Below, piece after piece: positions 1-8,518 of a stretch of DNA of 35,383 nt (the first letter of the stretch is position 1; every line of letters starts with the position of its first letter). This DNA comes from CAZSAT01 sp964604675 (GTDB lineage: Bacteria > Myxococcota_A > UBA796 > CAJQPC01). Below the pieces are notes generated by a model. That model saw nothing but the letters and a program-made list of their open reading frames with translations. It did no database searches and had not been told where the DNA came from. The DNA is taken from the NCBI GenBank assembly GCA_964604675.1, contig CAZSAT010000077.1, forward strand, positions 1-35,383, in the 5' to 3' direction. The position numbers and the translations under genes were made by a program.

Positions 1-777
1 CGCGCCCGGCTGGCCAGCCGACAGGCTGCGTCCAAGGTGCGCCGGAAGTCCGCGGTGTCGCGCCGCTTGAACCTCCCCGGCAAGCTCGCCGACTGCAGCT
101 CCAACAACTCCGACAGCTCCGAGATCTTCATCGTCGAGGGCGACTCCGCCGGCGGCAGCGCCAAGCAGGCCCGCGACCGCAAGACCCAGGCCGTGCTCCC
201 CCTGCGCGGCAAGGTGCTCAACGCCGAACAAGGCTCCACGAGCCAGGTGCTGAAGAACAACGAACTGTCCGACATCGTCAAGGCACTCGGCTGTGGACTG
301 GGCAAGGACTTCGACGTCAACCGGCTGCGCTACGAACGCGTGATCCTCCTGATGGACGCGGACGTCGACGGCCACCACATCGCCACGCTTCTGTTGACCT
401 TCTTCTACCGCTACCTGCCCGGGCTGATCGATGCCGGACACGTCTTCCTCGCGCAGCCCCCGCTCTACCGCATCAACGCCGGAGCGAAGACCTGGTGGGC
501 CGCCGACGACAACGAGAAGACCCAGGTGCTGCGCAAGCTGCCGGCACGCTTCAAGCCGGAGATCAGCCGCTTCAAGGGGCTCGGCGAGATGATGCCCAAG
601 ACCTTGTACGCGACCACCATGGATCCAGACAAGCGACGCCTGCTGCAGGTCCGGGTGCCGGACGAGCACGTGTTCGAGACCGACCGCGTGATCAGCAACC
701 TGATGGGGAAGGACCCCAAGCCGCGCTACGACTTCATCATGGCGAGCGCCGAGCGGGTCGACGACCTCGACGTGTGA
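1..777 (+). CDS. parE: DNA topoisomerase IV subunit B (ParE-type), 3' part only
   Basis: This is the C-terminal part of the ATPase/Toprim subunit of a type IIA topoisomerase, which with ParA/ParC decatenates or relaxes DNA. The reading frame is open from base 1, so the 5' part lies outside the window. Visible motifs are the Toprim acidic motif EGDSAGGSAKQARDR, the DADVDG metal-binding motif, and RFKGLGEMMPKTLYATTMDP near the end. SAKQARDR and the HIATLL stretch after DADVDG resemble ParE more than GyrB (where HIRTLL is usual), and the short C-terminus lacks the Gram-negative GyrB insertion. The choice of ParE over GyrB is therefore a moderately supported inference. The TGA stop at 775-777 directly abuts the stop codon of the convergent Rieske gene. 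Confidence 0.85.
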   Translation, partial: RARLASRQAASKVRRKSAVSRRLNLPGKLADCSSNNSDSSEIFIVEGDSAGGSAKQARDRKTQAVLPLRGKVLNAEQGSTSQVLKNNELSDIVKALGCGLGKDFDVNRLRYERVILLMDADVDGHHIATLLLTFFYRYLPGLIDAGHVFLAQPPLYRINAGAKTWWAADDNEKTQVLRKLPARFKPEISRFKGLGEMMPKTLYATTMDPDKRRLLQVRVPDEHVFETDRVISNLMGKDPKPRYDFIMASAERVDDLDV

Positions 778-1260
778 TCAGACCTCGACGCAGACCGCGT
801 CGCCCACGATCTCGACCTTGTAGGTCGGGACCTCGCACTCGGGCTGGGTCAAGCACTGGCCGGTGAGCACGTCGAACTCCCAGCCGTGGTACGGGCACGA
901 GAGCACGGTGGCATCCAGCGAGCCTTCGCCCAGGGGGCCTTCCGCGTGCGGACAGGTGTTCGACAGGGCGTGGTAGGTCTCGTCGACGTTGCAGACCGCG
1001 ATGGCACGACCGGCGATGATGACCTCGATGACCTGACCGGGCTCGAGCGCATCCTTGTGCAAGACGACCTCGTAGCCGTCGGGCGGCGTGACGTCCTTCG
1101 GGGCTTCGACCCCGAGGTTCAGGGCCTTCTCACCGGTCTCGTGCAGGGTGGACTCGGGCCGCGGCGTGGTCGGCGGCTTCTGTGTGCCCGTCAACGTCCG
1201 CAAGATCGAGCGACGGATGCCGTTCTCGCGACCGAGGACAAGGGTCTTGATGAGCCCCAC
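778..1260 (-). CDS. Rieske [2Fe-2S] domain protein
   Basis: A 160-residue protein with a C-terminal Rieske iron-sulfur domain (about residues 62-160). The cluster ligands are C103-x-H105 in NTCPHAEG and C122-x2-H125 in SCPYHGWEFD, the standard two-Cys/two-His pattern. The family includes ferredoxin components of dioxygenases and small subunits such as NirD, so an electron-transfer role is expected, but no oxygenase partner is nearby. The N-terminal 60 residues are basic, then Pro/Thr-rich, and are not recognised. I chose the GTG at 1258-1260 because GGAGG stands five bases upstream of it. A longer reading to 1368 would overlap the divergent gene and has no such site. No signal peptide or membrane segment is visible, so it is probably cytoplasmic. 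Confidence 0.85.
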   Translation of the reverse strand: MGLIKTLVLGRENGIRRSILRTLTGTQKPPTTPRPESTLHETGEKALNLGVEAPKDVTPPDGYEVVLHKDALEPGQVIEVIIAGRAIAVCNVDETYHALSNTCPHAEGPLGEGSLDATVLSCPYHGWEFDVLTGQCLTQPECEVPTYKVEIVGDAVCVEV

Positions 1261-1339
1261 GGGAACCTCCGGATGCGGGAAGTCATAGCACGCAGCCGAA
1301 ACCGGCAACGCCCGCCGGGCTGGTCTAAGCTCCCCCTCC

Positions 1340-2425
1340 GTGCGCCAGCTCATCTTCGCCATCGCCATCCCGCTCGCTCTCTGGGCGTGGAGCCGATCCG
1401 GCGTTGGCGTCGAGGCGATCTTCGCCGGCTCGATCTACCCCGTGCTCGGAAGAGCGCAGCAGCAGCTGACCGGCCTCGTGCCCTTCGACCTGTTCGAGTG
1501 GTTGGTCGTGGCCGGGCTCGCCTGGCTGGGGAGCACCACCTTGGCCAGCCGCCGCACCTCGTGGTGGACCTGGGGCAAGCAGATCGCGCTCGCGCTCTCG
1601 CTGATCGCCACGTGGTTCCTGCTGGCTTGGGGCATCCACTACGGCCGCGCCACCCTGCCCGTCCAGCAGGGCTGGCACGACGACGAGCACGTGCGGGGCC
1701 AACCGACGCGCGGCGAGATCGTGGCGTTGACCACCGCGCTGCACGGCGAGTTGCTCGCCAGCTGGGAGGCGCTCGGGCCGCTCGCCTCGGCCGAGGGGAG
1801 CAACAACCCCCACACGCTGTCGGAGCTCGCGGCGGCGATCGACCGTGGCTACGCGACGCTCGACTGGGTGGCCGATCCCTCGGTGAGCGCGTGGACCAGC
1901 GCGCGCCCCAAGAGGGTTCGGTTCCTGTTCAAGCTCTTCCCGACCGCCGGCATGTACAGCCCGTGGACGGGCGAGGCCCAGATCGACGTCGACCTGCCCG
2001 ATGGCTACGCCGGCTTCACCGCCTGCCACGAGCTCGCGCACAGCCGCGGCTTCGCACGAGAGAACGAAGCGAACCTCCTGGGCTACGCCGCGTGCCAGGC
2101 CGCAGGCGACCCCTACCTCCGCTACTCCGGCGCCCTCGCCGGCTTTCGCTACCTCCGCCGAGCCGCCAGGAAGACGCACCCCGGCGTGGTGGCCGGACTG
2201 AATGAGCGCCTGCCGCCCGGCATCAAGGCCGACATGGAACAGGGCCGCGCCTGGGCCCGGTCGAAGCCAGACTGGAGCTCGGCACTCTCGGATGTGACCT
2301 ACGACGCCTACCTGAAGAGCCAGGGTGTGGCCGACGGACGCGTGAGCTACGGGCGGGTGGTGCGCCTGCTCGTCCAGCTCCGTCGCGCGGGTCTGCTCAC
2401 CCTCGAGGGTGATAGCCCATCGTAG
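1340..2425 (+). CDS. DUF3810-family membrane zinc metallopeptidase
   Basis: A 361-residue protein with hydrophobic segments near residues 4-18, 50-65 and 82-98, then a long soluble part carrying the zincin motif HELAH (230-234). It is followed by RGFARENEAN, whose acidic residues could supply the third zinc ligand. This arrangement matches DUF3810, a family of predicted membrane-anchored metallopeptidases with no established substrate. The GTG start at 1340 has no strong ribosome-binding site and may be weakly translated or leaderless. It diverges from the Rieske gene, and about 80 bases between them must hold both promoters. The rhodanese gene follows after 22 bases, so they may be co-transcribed. 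The family call is good; the biological role is unknown. Confidence 0.8.
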   Translation: MRQLIFAIAIPLALWAWSRSGVGVEAIFAGSIYPVLGRAQQQLTGLVPFDLFEWLVVAGLAWLGSTTLASRRTSWWTWGKQIALALSLIATWFLLAWGIHYGRATLPVQQGWHDDEHVRGQPTRGEIVALTTALHGELLASWEALGPLASAEGSNNPHTLSELAAAIDRGYATLDWVADPSVSAWTSARPKRVRFLFKLFPTAGMYSPWTGEAQIDVDLPDGYAGFTACHELAHSRGFARENEANLLGYAACQAAGDPYLRYSGALAGFRYLRRAARKTHPGVVAGLNERLPPGIKADMEQGRAWARSKPDWSSALSDVTYDAYLKSQGVADGRVSYGRVVRLLVQLRRAGLLTLEGDSPS

Positions 2426-2447
2426 GATGTCGCTTCGGAGGTCCGGG

Positions 2448-3113
2448 ATGATCCGCGACAAGCTCAAGTCCACGATCCGCAAGGCGGCACTCCGCTTCTT
2501 CGACATGGAGTGGGAGGCCCAGGATCGCAAGACCACCCGCGACGAGGGCGTGGTCGGCGACGTCGACATGTCCGTCATCCCGAACCTGGTGGACGGTGAT
2601 GGCGACACCCCCGGCCCCAACCACAAGACCCGCATCGGGCGCACGTGGATGGCCGCGCAGCTGATCAGCGACGAGGGTGGCTTCATCGTCGACGTCCGCC
2701 CACCCGACGAGTTCGCGACGGGGCACCTGAAGGGCGCCGTCTCGATGCCGGGCCTCCAGGTGAAGACCCGCCTCGACGAGCTGCCCGACAAGGCGGTCCG
2801 CGTCACGCTGGTCGACGCCGTGGGAGCACCCGAGGTCGAGGAGCTCGCCCGGTGGCTGCGCGAAGACCAGGACTGGAGCTGGGCGCGCTCGTTGCAGGGC
2901 GGCTTCGCCGAATGGCTCGAGCACGGCGAGCAGGTCTTCACGCCCGAGAAGCCTGACGGCGCGGCCTTCGCGGTGGGCGACAGCGTGAAGCTCGACGACG
3001 GTCGAACCGGCGTCGTGCAGGCTCATCGGAAGGTGGGGCCCACCCTCGCCTACGACGTGTACCTGACGGATGGAGCAGCGGCGCTCGGCCTGTCCGCGGA
3101 CGCGCTGTCGTAG
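2448..3113 (+). CDS. Rhodanese-like domain protein lacking the catalytic cysteine
   Basis: A 221-residue protein. The central part (about residues 65-150) is a rhodanese-like fold: FIVDVRPPDEFATGHLKGA is the classical first motif and SLQGGFAEWLEHGE the classical C-terminal one. The segment where the active-site Cys should lie reads VTLVDAVGAPEVEE, with no Cys, so sulfur transfer is unlikely. Cys-less rhodanese domains generally act in binding or regulation. The tail after about residue 160 (AVGDSVKLDDGRTGVVQAH) looks like a small SH3/KOW-type beta domain. The start at ATG 2448 is preceded by GGAGG at 2437-2441. The end overlaps the ModA-like gene by 44 bases, suggesting translational coupling. 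No export signal is seen. Confidence 0.8.
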   Translation: MIRDKLKSTIRKAALRFFDMEWEAQDRKTTRDEGVVGDVDMSVIPNLVDGDGDTPGPNHKTRIGRTWMAAQLISDEGGFIVDVRPPDEFATGHLKGAVSMPGLQVKTRLDELPDKAVRVTLVDAVGAPEVEELARWLREDQDWSWARSLQGGFAEWLEHGEQVFTPEKPDGAAFAVGDSVKLDDGRTGVVQAHRKVGPTLAYDVYLTDGAAALGLSADALS

Positions 3114-3744
3114 GTCGGTGCTGTCCATGTTCGCGCTCCTGCTCGGGTGCTCCACCCGGGACACGCCTCTGGTCTTCGCCGCCGCCAGCACCGGCCCGGC
3201 CCTGCAGGAGGCTCTGGAGGAGCTCGGACTGGAGGCAAGGGTGCACCTCGCATCGAGCGCCGCCCTCGCCCGACAGATCGAGGCTGGTGCCGACGCGGCC
3301 GTCCTGTTGAGCGCTCATCCGTCCTGCGTCGATGAGCTGGACGTCCAGGCACGCCGGAACCTCCTCGAGAACGGGATCGTGCTCGCGGGCGAGCCCGGCG
3401 CACAGCTCTCGGGGGCGCGCTGCATCGCCACGGGCGACCCCGAGCACGTGCCCCTGGGGGTGTACGCACGGGAAGCGTTGACCGAGCAGGACCGGTGGGA
3501 TGCGCTGGAACCCCGGATCATCGGCACCGCCGACGCTGCTGCCGCCAGCGCCCTGGTGAGGCGCGGGGAGTGCGAGCTCGGATGGATCTACAGCACGGAC
3601 GTGGGCGAGCTCACCGTGCACGAGCGCCTCGACGGCCGCGCGACGTACGTGCTGGCCCGACTCACGTACGAGGGCGCGGACCTGTACGACCGGCTGCCGA
3701 CCGCCGGTTCCTGGGCCCGTGCCGGCTTCGAGGTGCTGCCATGA
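3070..3744 (+). CDS. ModA-like periplasmic oxyanion-binding lipoprotein
   Basis: A 224-residue ABC-type substrate-binding protein resembling the molybdate binder ModA. Family signatures are FAAASTGPALQEAL after the signal peptide, SSAALARQIEAGADAAV, RRNLLENGIVL, and GECELGWIYSTDV near the end, which corresponds to the GxxxxGxVYxTD region holding a ligand-contacting Tyr. The N-terminus has a basic stretch and the lipobox LLGC, so it is probably a lipoprotein. ATG 3070 is inside the upstream gene; GTG 3118 or ATG 3127 are possible shorter starts. No modB or modC permease or ATPase gene is in the window, so it is an orphan here. Its TGA overlaps the transglycosylase ATG (ATGA). Molybdate or tungstate specificity is inferred from family only. 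Confidence 0.75.
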   Translation: MEQRRSACPRTRCRRSVLSMFALLLGCSTRDTPLVFAAASTGPALQEALEELGLEARVHLASSAALARQIEAGADAAVLLSAHPSCVDELDVQARRNLLENGIVLAGEPGAQLSGARCIATGDPEHVPLGVYAREALTEQDRWDALEPRIIGTADAAAASALVRRGECELGWIYSTDVGELTVHERLDGRATYVLARLTYEGADLYDRLPTAGSWARAGFEVLP

Positions 3745-6221
3745 TCGCGGCGGCAGCGTGGGCCGTCGCGCTCCCCGCGGTCCCGGGGTCACGTGCCCAC
3801 CTGCCCGACGCCACCCTCCCGAGCGGCGTGGCGTCGTACCGTGATGGCGACCTGTCGGGCGCCCGCATGGCCCTCGACGGCTGGTTGGCGTCCGACGCGG
3901 GCCCTTGGGGTCGGGAGCGCGCCGCCGGGCGCTTCCTCCTCGGCTGGATCCACCTCACCGAGGGGCGCGACAACCTCGCCAGCGAACAGTTCACCAAGGT
4001 CCGAGTCGGCGGCGGCCCCTTGCAGGAACGCGCCACGTACTACGAAGCGCTCGCCGACCACCGGAGGGGTCGCCACGCGGTGGCCGCCCGCGAGTGCGAG
4101 GCGTACCGCAACCAGTACCCGCAGGGCCTGCATGCCGAAGACTGCCTGCTGCTGATCGGCGACGCCTGGGTGGCGCACGGTGCTCGCCAGCCCGCACTCG
4201 ACGCCTACGAGGCGTGGCTGCGGCAGAACCCGCGCTCGGAGGACGAGGAGTCGGTGCGGGTGATGATGGCCATGGCCGACGCCAACGCCAACGCTCGCCG
4301 AGGAGGCACCGCGCTGCGCCACCTGGCGGGGACGCACAGCTACCACTGCAATGGCGCCGCCGCCCAACAGGCGCTCGACGGCCTGGAAGCCGAGGGCTTG
4401 GAGCTCGCTCCGTTGACGCCCGTGGGAGAGGAGATGGCACGCGCGGTGGAGCTGCGCACGTGCGGCGCGCTCGAGGATGCGTGGAGCCTGTACCTCCACC
4501 TCGGCACCGCGCACGTCGACGAGCCGGGCGTGAAGACCTGGTTCGCCAGCGAGAGCGACCGGATGGCCTGGCGAACGCGCCAGTACGCAACCATCGCGAA
4601 GAACCTCACAGCCAGGTACGACGAGGAGCCTGACGCCGAGGTGGCCTGGAAGTCGTTCCGAGCCTCGTTCCGTGGTGGTGACTTCCAGACCGCGGGTACC
4701 TTTGGTGCGCGCGCGATGAAGGCGCATCCAAGCCACTACCGCTGGCGACGCGCCACCGATCAGGTGGCCCATGCGTGGAACCTCGCTGGCGACTACCAGG
4801 CCGCTCGCGAGCTCTGGGATCGGCTCGCTGCGTCCAACGGACGCGCCGCCGAGGCAGCCCGTTGGTTCGGAGCCTGGACCAGCGTCATGGCCGAGGACTG
4901 GGACGAAGCGATCACGCGCCTCGACGCCCTCGTGGCGGCGGGCGGCGAGCATGGCCTCGCCGCCCGGTACTACCGTGGCAAGGCGCGCGCAGCCCTCGAC
5001 CAGTCCGAGGCTGCAGCCGCGGACTGGAACCACATCCGGAAGCACGAGCCCGAGAGCTGGTACGCGCTGTTGCTGGAGTCCCGTTGGCGGCAAGCTGGCG
5101 ACGACCCCTCCTACCGTCGTGCCGGGAGCTGGCCGCTACCACGCGCTGAGCCGGCCCCCGAGCCCGCGGCCTCGGAGACCCGCCCGCCGCGGTTTCGCCT
5201 GGTGCCCGCCACCGGTGAGCGCCGCCGCGACCCCACCGACCTCAGCCGCCTCACATGGCGCGTGACGCCCCCACCGGAGCCACTGGCGACGGCGGCCGAG
5301 ATCGCCGACCCGCCCCGTCTGGTGCCCCCCCGGGGCGACGTCGCTTCCACCTGGTACGACCCGGAAGCCGCGCAGCAACAGCTGGCGAGCTTCGCGAGAG
5401 CCCACGCCGAGCTCTGGGCGGACCTGCCCGCCATCGCTGATCTGGCCGGTGTCGGCCTGCACGACCTGTCGGGACCCGCGATGGAGCTCCTCTACGAAGA
5501 GTGGCACGCGGCTCGGCGACGCCGCACGCCCCGCGAGGCCACGCTCCGGGCCCAGGTGGCGCCCAGCTTCGCCGAGTGGCGCGCCCTCTTCGTGGCCGCA
5601 GGAGACCATCACCACGCGTCGCGCTTCTCCTACGGTCTGCAGAAGGGTGCTTTGACGACCGAGGATCGGGCCGCCGCGCAGCGGCTGGCCTTTCCCCTCG
5701 CCTACCGCACCGACATGCTGGAGAACGCCGAACGCCACGACGTCGACCCTCTCCTGATGTGGGGCGTGATGCGCCAGGAGAGCCTGTTCCAGGCCACGGC
5801 GGTGTCGTCGGCGGGCGCCCGCGGCCTGCTCCAGGTGATGCCCAAGACCGGCGCCAGGGTGGCCGCAGGGCTCGGCGAGGTCGGGTACCGCCCCAGCTCC
5901 TTGGAAGATCCGCGCACCAACGTCCGCTACGGCACCTGGTACCTCGGCCGTCTGCTCGACCGCTTCGACGGCGGCTGGCCGCTCGCCGTCGCCGCGTACA
6001 ACGCAGGACCGGTGAACGTCTCCAGCTGGTACCGGCCCAACCGCGGCCACATCGACATGGACGACTTCGTCGAACAGATCCCACTGGCGGAGACCAGGGA
6101 CTACGTGAAGAAGGTCTCGGGATGGTATGCGACCTACGTCGCGCTCTACGGACCGGACGGGGCGGTGGTGGACGTTCCCCGCCGCCCCGGCGAGGACGAC
6201 CCGACCATCGTGGACTATTGA
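3741..6221 (+). CDS. slt: Soluble lytic murein transglycosylase (Slt family)
   Basis: An 826-residue periplasmic enzyme predicted to cleave the MurNAc-GlcNAc bond of peptidoglycan with formation of 1,6-anhydro-MurNAc. The start overlaps the previous stop (ATGA), and the N-terminus is a short signal peptide ending near GSRA. Residues up to about 620 are Ala-rich helical repeats, as in the Slt superhelix (with a Pro-rich linker around 465-530). The C-terminal GH23 catalytic domain carries MWGVMRQESLFQ with the catalytic Glu near residue 680, then AGARGLLQVMP and AVAAYNAGPVNVSSW. It is about 180 residues longer than E. coli Slt70. It sits in a tight plus-strand run between the ModA-like lipoprotein and a multihaem cytochrome; no functional link to either is evident. 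Confidence 0.92.
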   Translation: MIAAAAWAVALPAVPGSRAHLPDATLPSGVASYRDGDLSGARMALDGWLASDAGPWGRERAAGRFLLGWIHLTEGRDNLASEQFTKVRVGGGPLQERATYYEALADHRRGRHAVAARECEAYRNQYPQGLHAEDCLLLIGDAWVAHGARQPALDAYEAWLRQNPRSEDEESVRVMMAMADANANARRGGTALRHLAGTHSYHCNGAAAQQALDGLEAEGLELAPLTPVGEEMARAVELRTCGALEDAWSLYLHLGTAHVDEPGVKTWFASESDRMAWRTRQYATIAKNLTARYDEEPDAEVAWKSFRASFRGGDFQTAGTFGARAMKAHPSHYRWRRATDQVAHAWNLAGDYQAARELWDRLAASNGRAAEAARWFGAWTSVMAEDWDEAITRLDALVAAGGEHGLAARYYRGKARAALDQSEAAAADWNHIRKHEPESWYALLLESRWRQAGDDPSYRRAGSWPLPRAEPAPEPAASETRPPRFRLVPATGERRRDPTDLSRLTWRVTPPPEPLATAAEIADPPRLVPPRGDVASTWYDPEAAQQQLASFARAHAELWADLPAIADLAGVGLHDLSGPAMELLYEEWHAARRRRTPREATLRAQVAPSFAEWRALFVAAGDHHHASRFSYGLQKGALTTEDRAAAQRLAFPLAYRTDMLENAERHDVDPLLMWGVMRQESLFQATAVSSAGARGLLQVMPKTGARVAAGLGEVGYRPSSLEDPRTNVRYGTWYLGRLLDRFDGGWPLAVAAYNAGPVNVSSWYRPNRGHIDMDDFVEQIPLAETRDYVKKVSGWYATYVALYGPDGAVVDVPRRPGEDDPTIVDY

Positions 6222-6229
6222 GGGAGAGC

Positions 6230-7366
6230 ATGAAGCGTGCTGCGAGAGGCTGGTGGCTGGTGTTGCTGGCGCCGGCGCTGATGGCGCCAAAGCGCAACCG
6301 GCAGGCCGAGGTCACGGAGCCCACCGTCGCGGCGCCCGCGCCAGTCGCCGAGGTGGTCGAGCGGGCCCCGACCGCTGCGCCGTTGTTCGACCACGGCCTG
6401 CCCGTCGACATCGGCGAGCTCCCCGAGGGGCTGGCCAACGCTTCCGCACAGGGGTGCGCGGGCTGCCACGCCGCCGTGGTCGAGGCCTGGTCCAGCTCCG
6501 CCCACGCTTCGGCGTGGCGCGACGCCGACACGCGCGCCGCGCTCACGAGCGGCGGCGTGTCCTGCACCGGCTGCCACCTCCCAGTGGGGTTCCAGGCGCC
6601 GATGTTGGGGCCCGATCAGGCCAACCCCGCCTGGCAGGCGAGCCTGTCGTCCGAGGGCGTGAGCTGCAGCGCGTGCCACCTCCGCGATGGCGCCGTGGTC
6701 GGCACACGCGGCGCAGGCGCGGGCAGCCACCCCGTCCGCGTGAGCGACGAGCTCGCCACTGGGGAGGCGTGCAAGGCCTGCCACCAGCTCGACGAAGACG
6801 AGGTCGCCCTCTACGACACCTGGGGCGAGTGGAGCCGCTCGCCCTACGCCGAAGCAGGCGTCTCCTGCGTCAGCTGCCACCTCGCCCCGGTGGCGGCCGC
6901 CGGCACCCTGGGCGGCCTCGGCGTCACCGCCGACCACAGCCTGGGCCTGGACCCGTCTCGCGCGGTCAGTGTGCTGCTCGAGCTCGACGCCCCGGTGGTG
7001 GTGCGCGGCGAGGCCCTGGAGGCGAAGCTGCTCCTCCAGGGCACGGGCGCCGGCCACGCCTTCCCCACCGGCTCGCCCTTCCGGCAGGTGCGGGTCGACG
7101 TCCTCGTGCGCGACGCGGAGGGCGAGACCGTGGGCACGCCCTGGTCCACCCTGCTCGGCCGCACCGTGAGCGGTCCACCGTGGGTCGTCACCGCCGATCA
7201 GCGCCTGCAGCCGCTCGGAGAGCTACGCTTCGAGCCCTCCCTCGATCTCCCGCACGCAGGCGCCGGCGGCGAGGGCCATGTGGTCGTCGCCTTCACCGAG
7301 GTCGGGCCGGACGGCACCCACCCCGAGCCGCTGTTCGAGCACACCGTGCCGGTCAGCGTGGAGTAG
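6230..7366 (+). CDS. Five-haem c-type cytochrome (cytochrome c554-like)
   Basis: A 378-residue exported protein with a signal peptide (MKRAARGWWLVLLAPALMA) and five CxxCH haem-binding motifs at residues 76-80 (CAGCH), 112-116 (CTGCH), 146-150 (CSACH), 181-185 (CKACH) and 213-217 (CVSCH). The first motif is followed by a W-x3-AHAS stretch typical of the cytochrome c554/c-prime multihaem fold, and other isolated His residues could be distal ligands. The C-terminal 160 residues lack haem sites and look like a beta-sandwich (VRVDVLVRDAEGETVG). It probably carries periplasmic electrons, perhaps in anaerobic respiration, but no oxidase or reductase partner is adjacent. AGGGAG precedes the ATG, and the tyrA fusion gene starts two bases after its stop. 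Confidence 0.88.
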   Translation: MKRAARGWWLVLLAPALMAPKRNRQAEVTEPTVAAPAPVAEVVERAPTAAPLFDHGLPVDIGELPEGLANASAQGCAGCHAAVVEAWSSSAHASAWRDADTRAALTSGGVSCTGCHLPVGFQAPMLGPDQANPAWQASLSSEGVSCSACHLRDGAVVGTRGAGAGSHPVRVSDELATGEACKACHQLDEDEVALYDTWGEWSRSPYAEAGVSCVSCHLAPVAAAGTLGGLGVTADHSLGLDPSRAVSVLLELDAPVVVRGEALEAKLLLQGTGAGHAFPTGSPFRQVRVDVLVRDAEGETVGTPWSTLLGRTVSGPPWVVTADQRLQPLGELRFEPSLDLPHAGAGGEGHVVVAFTEVGPDGTHPEPLFEHTVPVSVE

Positions 7367-7368
7367 CC

Positions 7369-8484
7369 GTGGACGAGCTGACCCGGCTCCGGGACGAGCT
7401 GACCGCCCTGGACCGTGACATCCTCGCCCTGGCACGCCGCCGCCAGGAGCTCGTTCGCGCCGTGGGCGTCTACAAGTCGAAGGCCGACCGACCCATCTTC
7501 GACCGGCGACGCGAGCGGAAGGTGCTCGAACGCGCGGAACGAACAGCGGCCGACCTGGGCCTCGCACCCGAGCTGGGTCGTCGCCTGCTGGGGCTGTTGA
7601 TCGAGGCCAGCCACGACGAACAGCACAGCGAGGTCGCAGCACGCGCCGCCGAGACCCACAGCTTCTGCCTCGTCGGCGGCGGCGGAGGCATGGGCCGCCT
7701 GCTGCACCGCGAGCTGACGCGGCGCGGCCACGCGGTCACGGTGCTGGAGCGCGAGGACGGACAGGACCGCCGAGCGGTGGTGAGCGCAGCGGAGATCGTG
7801 GTGGTGTGCGTGCCGATGGCCCAGGCCTCGACCGTCACCCGCGAGGTCGCGGCCTGGACCCGCGAGCACGCCCTGCTCTGCGACATCAACTCGCTCAAGG
7901 AAGAGATCGCAGGTGTGCTCACCGAGTGCGCCCCCGGTGAGGCCCTCGGCCTCCACCCGATGTTCGGCCCCACCGTCAGCTCGCTTCGCCGGCAGAAGGT
8001 CGTGGTCTGCCCCCTCCGCGATGGCCCGCTGTCGCGCTGGCTGGTGAGCGAGCTCGGGCAGCTCGGCGTGGATCTCATCGAGACCGATCCGGCGACGCAC
8101 GACCGCATGATGGCGGTCGTCCAGGTCCTGGTGCACTTCTCCACGCTGGTGATGGGCACGGCGCTGTCACGCTCGGGGGTGTCGGTGCAGGACAGCCTGC
8201 GCTTCACCAGCCCGATCTACCGGCTCGAGCTCGCGTTCACGTCGCGGCTCTTCGCACAGGACCCCGGACTGTATGCGGCCATCGAGATGGACAACCCGGT
8301 GGGCCCGGAGGTGCGTGCGGCGTTCCTGGAGGCGGCCCGCGAGCTGATCGCCCTCATCGACGCGGGAGACCGCGCGGGGTTCGAGGCGCACTTCAGCGCC
8401 CTGTCGAGCTTCTTCGCCGGCTTCGCGGACGAGGGCATGGCGCTCTCCGACTTCCTGATCGACGCGCTGGTGGGACGTCCCTGA
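7369..8484 (+). CDS. tyrA: Bifunctional chorismate mutase / prephenate dehydrogenase (T-protein)
   Basis: A 371-residue fusion enzyme that converts chorismate to prephenate and then to 4-hydroxyphenylpyruvate, the committed steps of tyrosine synthesis. Residues 1-90 form an AroQ-type chorismate mutase (LRDELTALDRDILALARRR, then AVGVYKSKADRPIFDRRRE). The dehydrogenase follows, with the dinucleotide-binding GGGGGMG at 103-109, LGLHPMFGP near 193-201, and SPIYRLELAFTSRLFAQDP, which matches E. coli TyrA closely. The length equals the E. coli protein (373 residues). The start is GTG two bases after the cytochrome stop. This fusion is best known from gamma-proteobacteria, so its occurrence here may reflect transfer. 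The catalytic calls are strong. Confidence 0.95.
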   Translation: MDELTRLRDELTALDRDILALARRRQELVRAVGVYKSKADRPIFDRRRERKVLERAERTAADLGLAPELGRRLLGLLIEASHDEQHSEVAARAAETHSFCLVGGGGGMGRLLHRELTRRGHAVTVLEREDGQDRRAVVSAAEIVVVCVPMAQASTVTREVAAWTREHALLCDINSLKEEIAGVLTECAPGEALGLHPMFGPTVSSLRRQKVVVCPLRDGPLSRWLVSELGQLGVDLIETDPATHDRMMAVVQVLVHFSTLVMGTALSRSGVSVQDSLRFTSPIYRLELAFTSRLFAQDPGLYAAIEMDNPVGPEVRAAFLEAARELIALIDAGDRAGFEAHFSALSSFFAGFADEGMALSDFLIDALVGRP

Positions 8485-8518
8485 CGACCGCCCGTGGGCG
8501 ACCACGATACGGGACCCC

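Noticed and set aside
886..2205. Long plus-strand frame of 439 codons over the Rieske and DUF3810 genes
   Set aside because: Arg/Gly-rich shadow reading in GC-rich DNA; the overlapping Rieske and DUF3810 frames have clear domain motifs.
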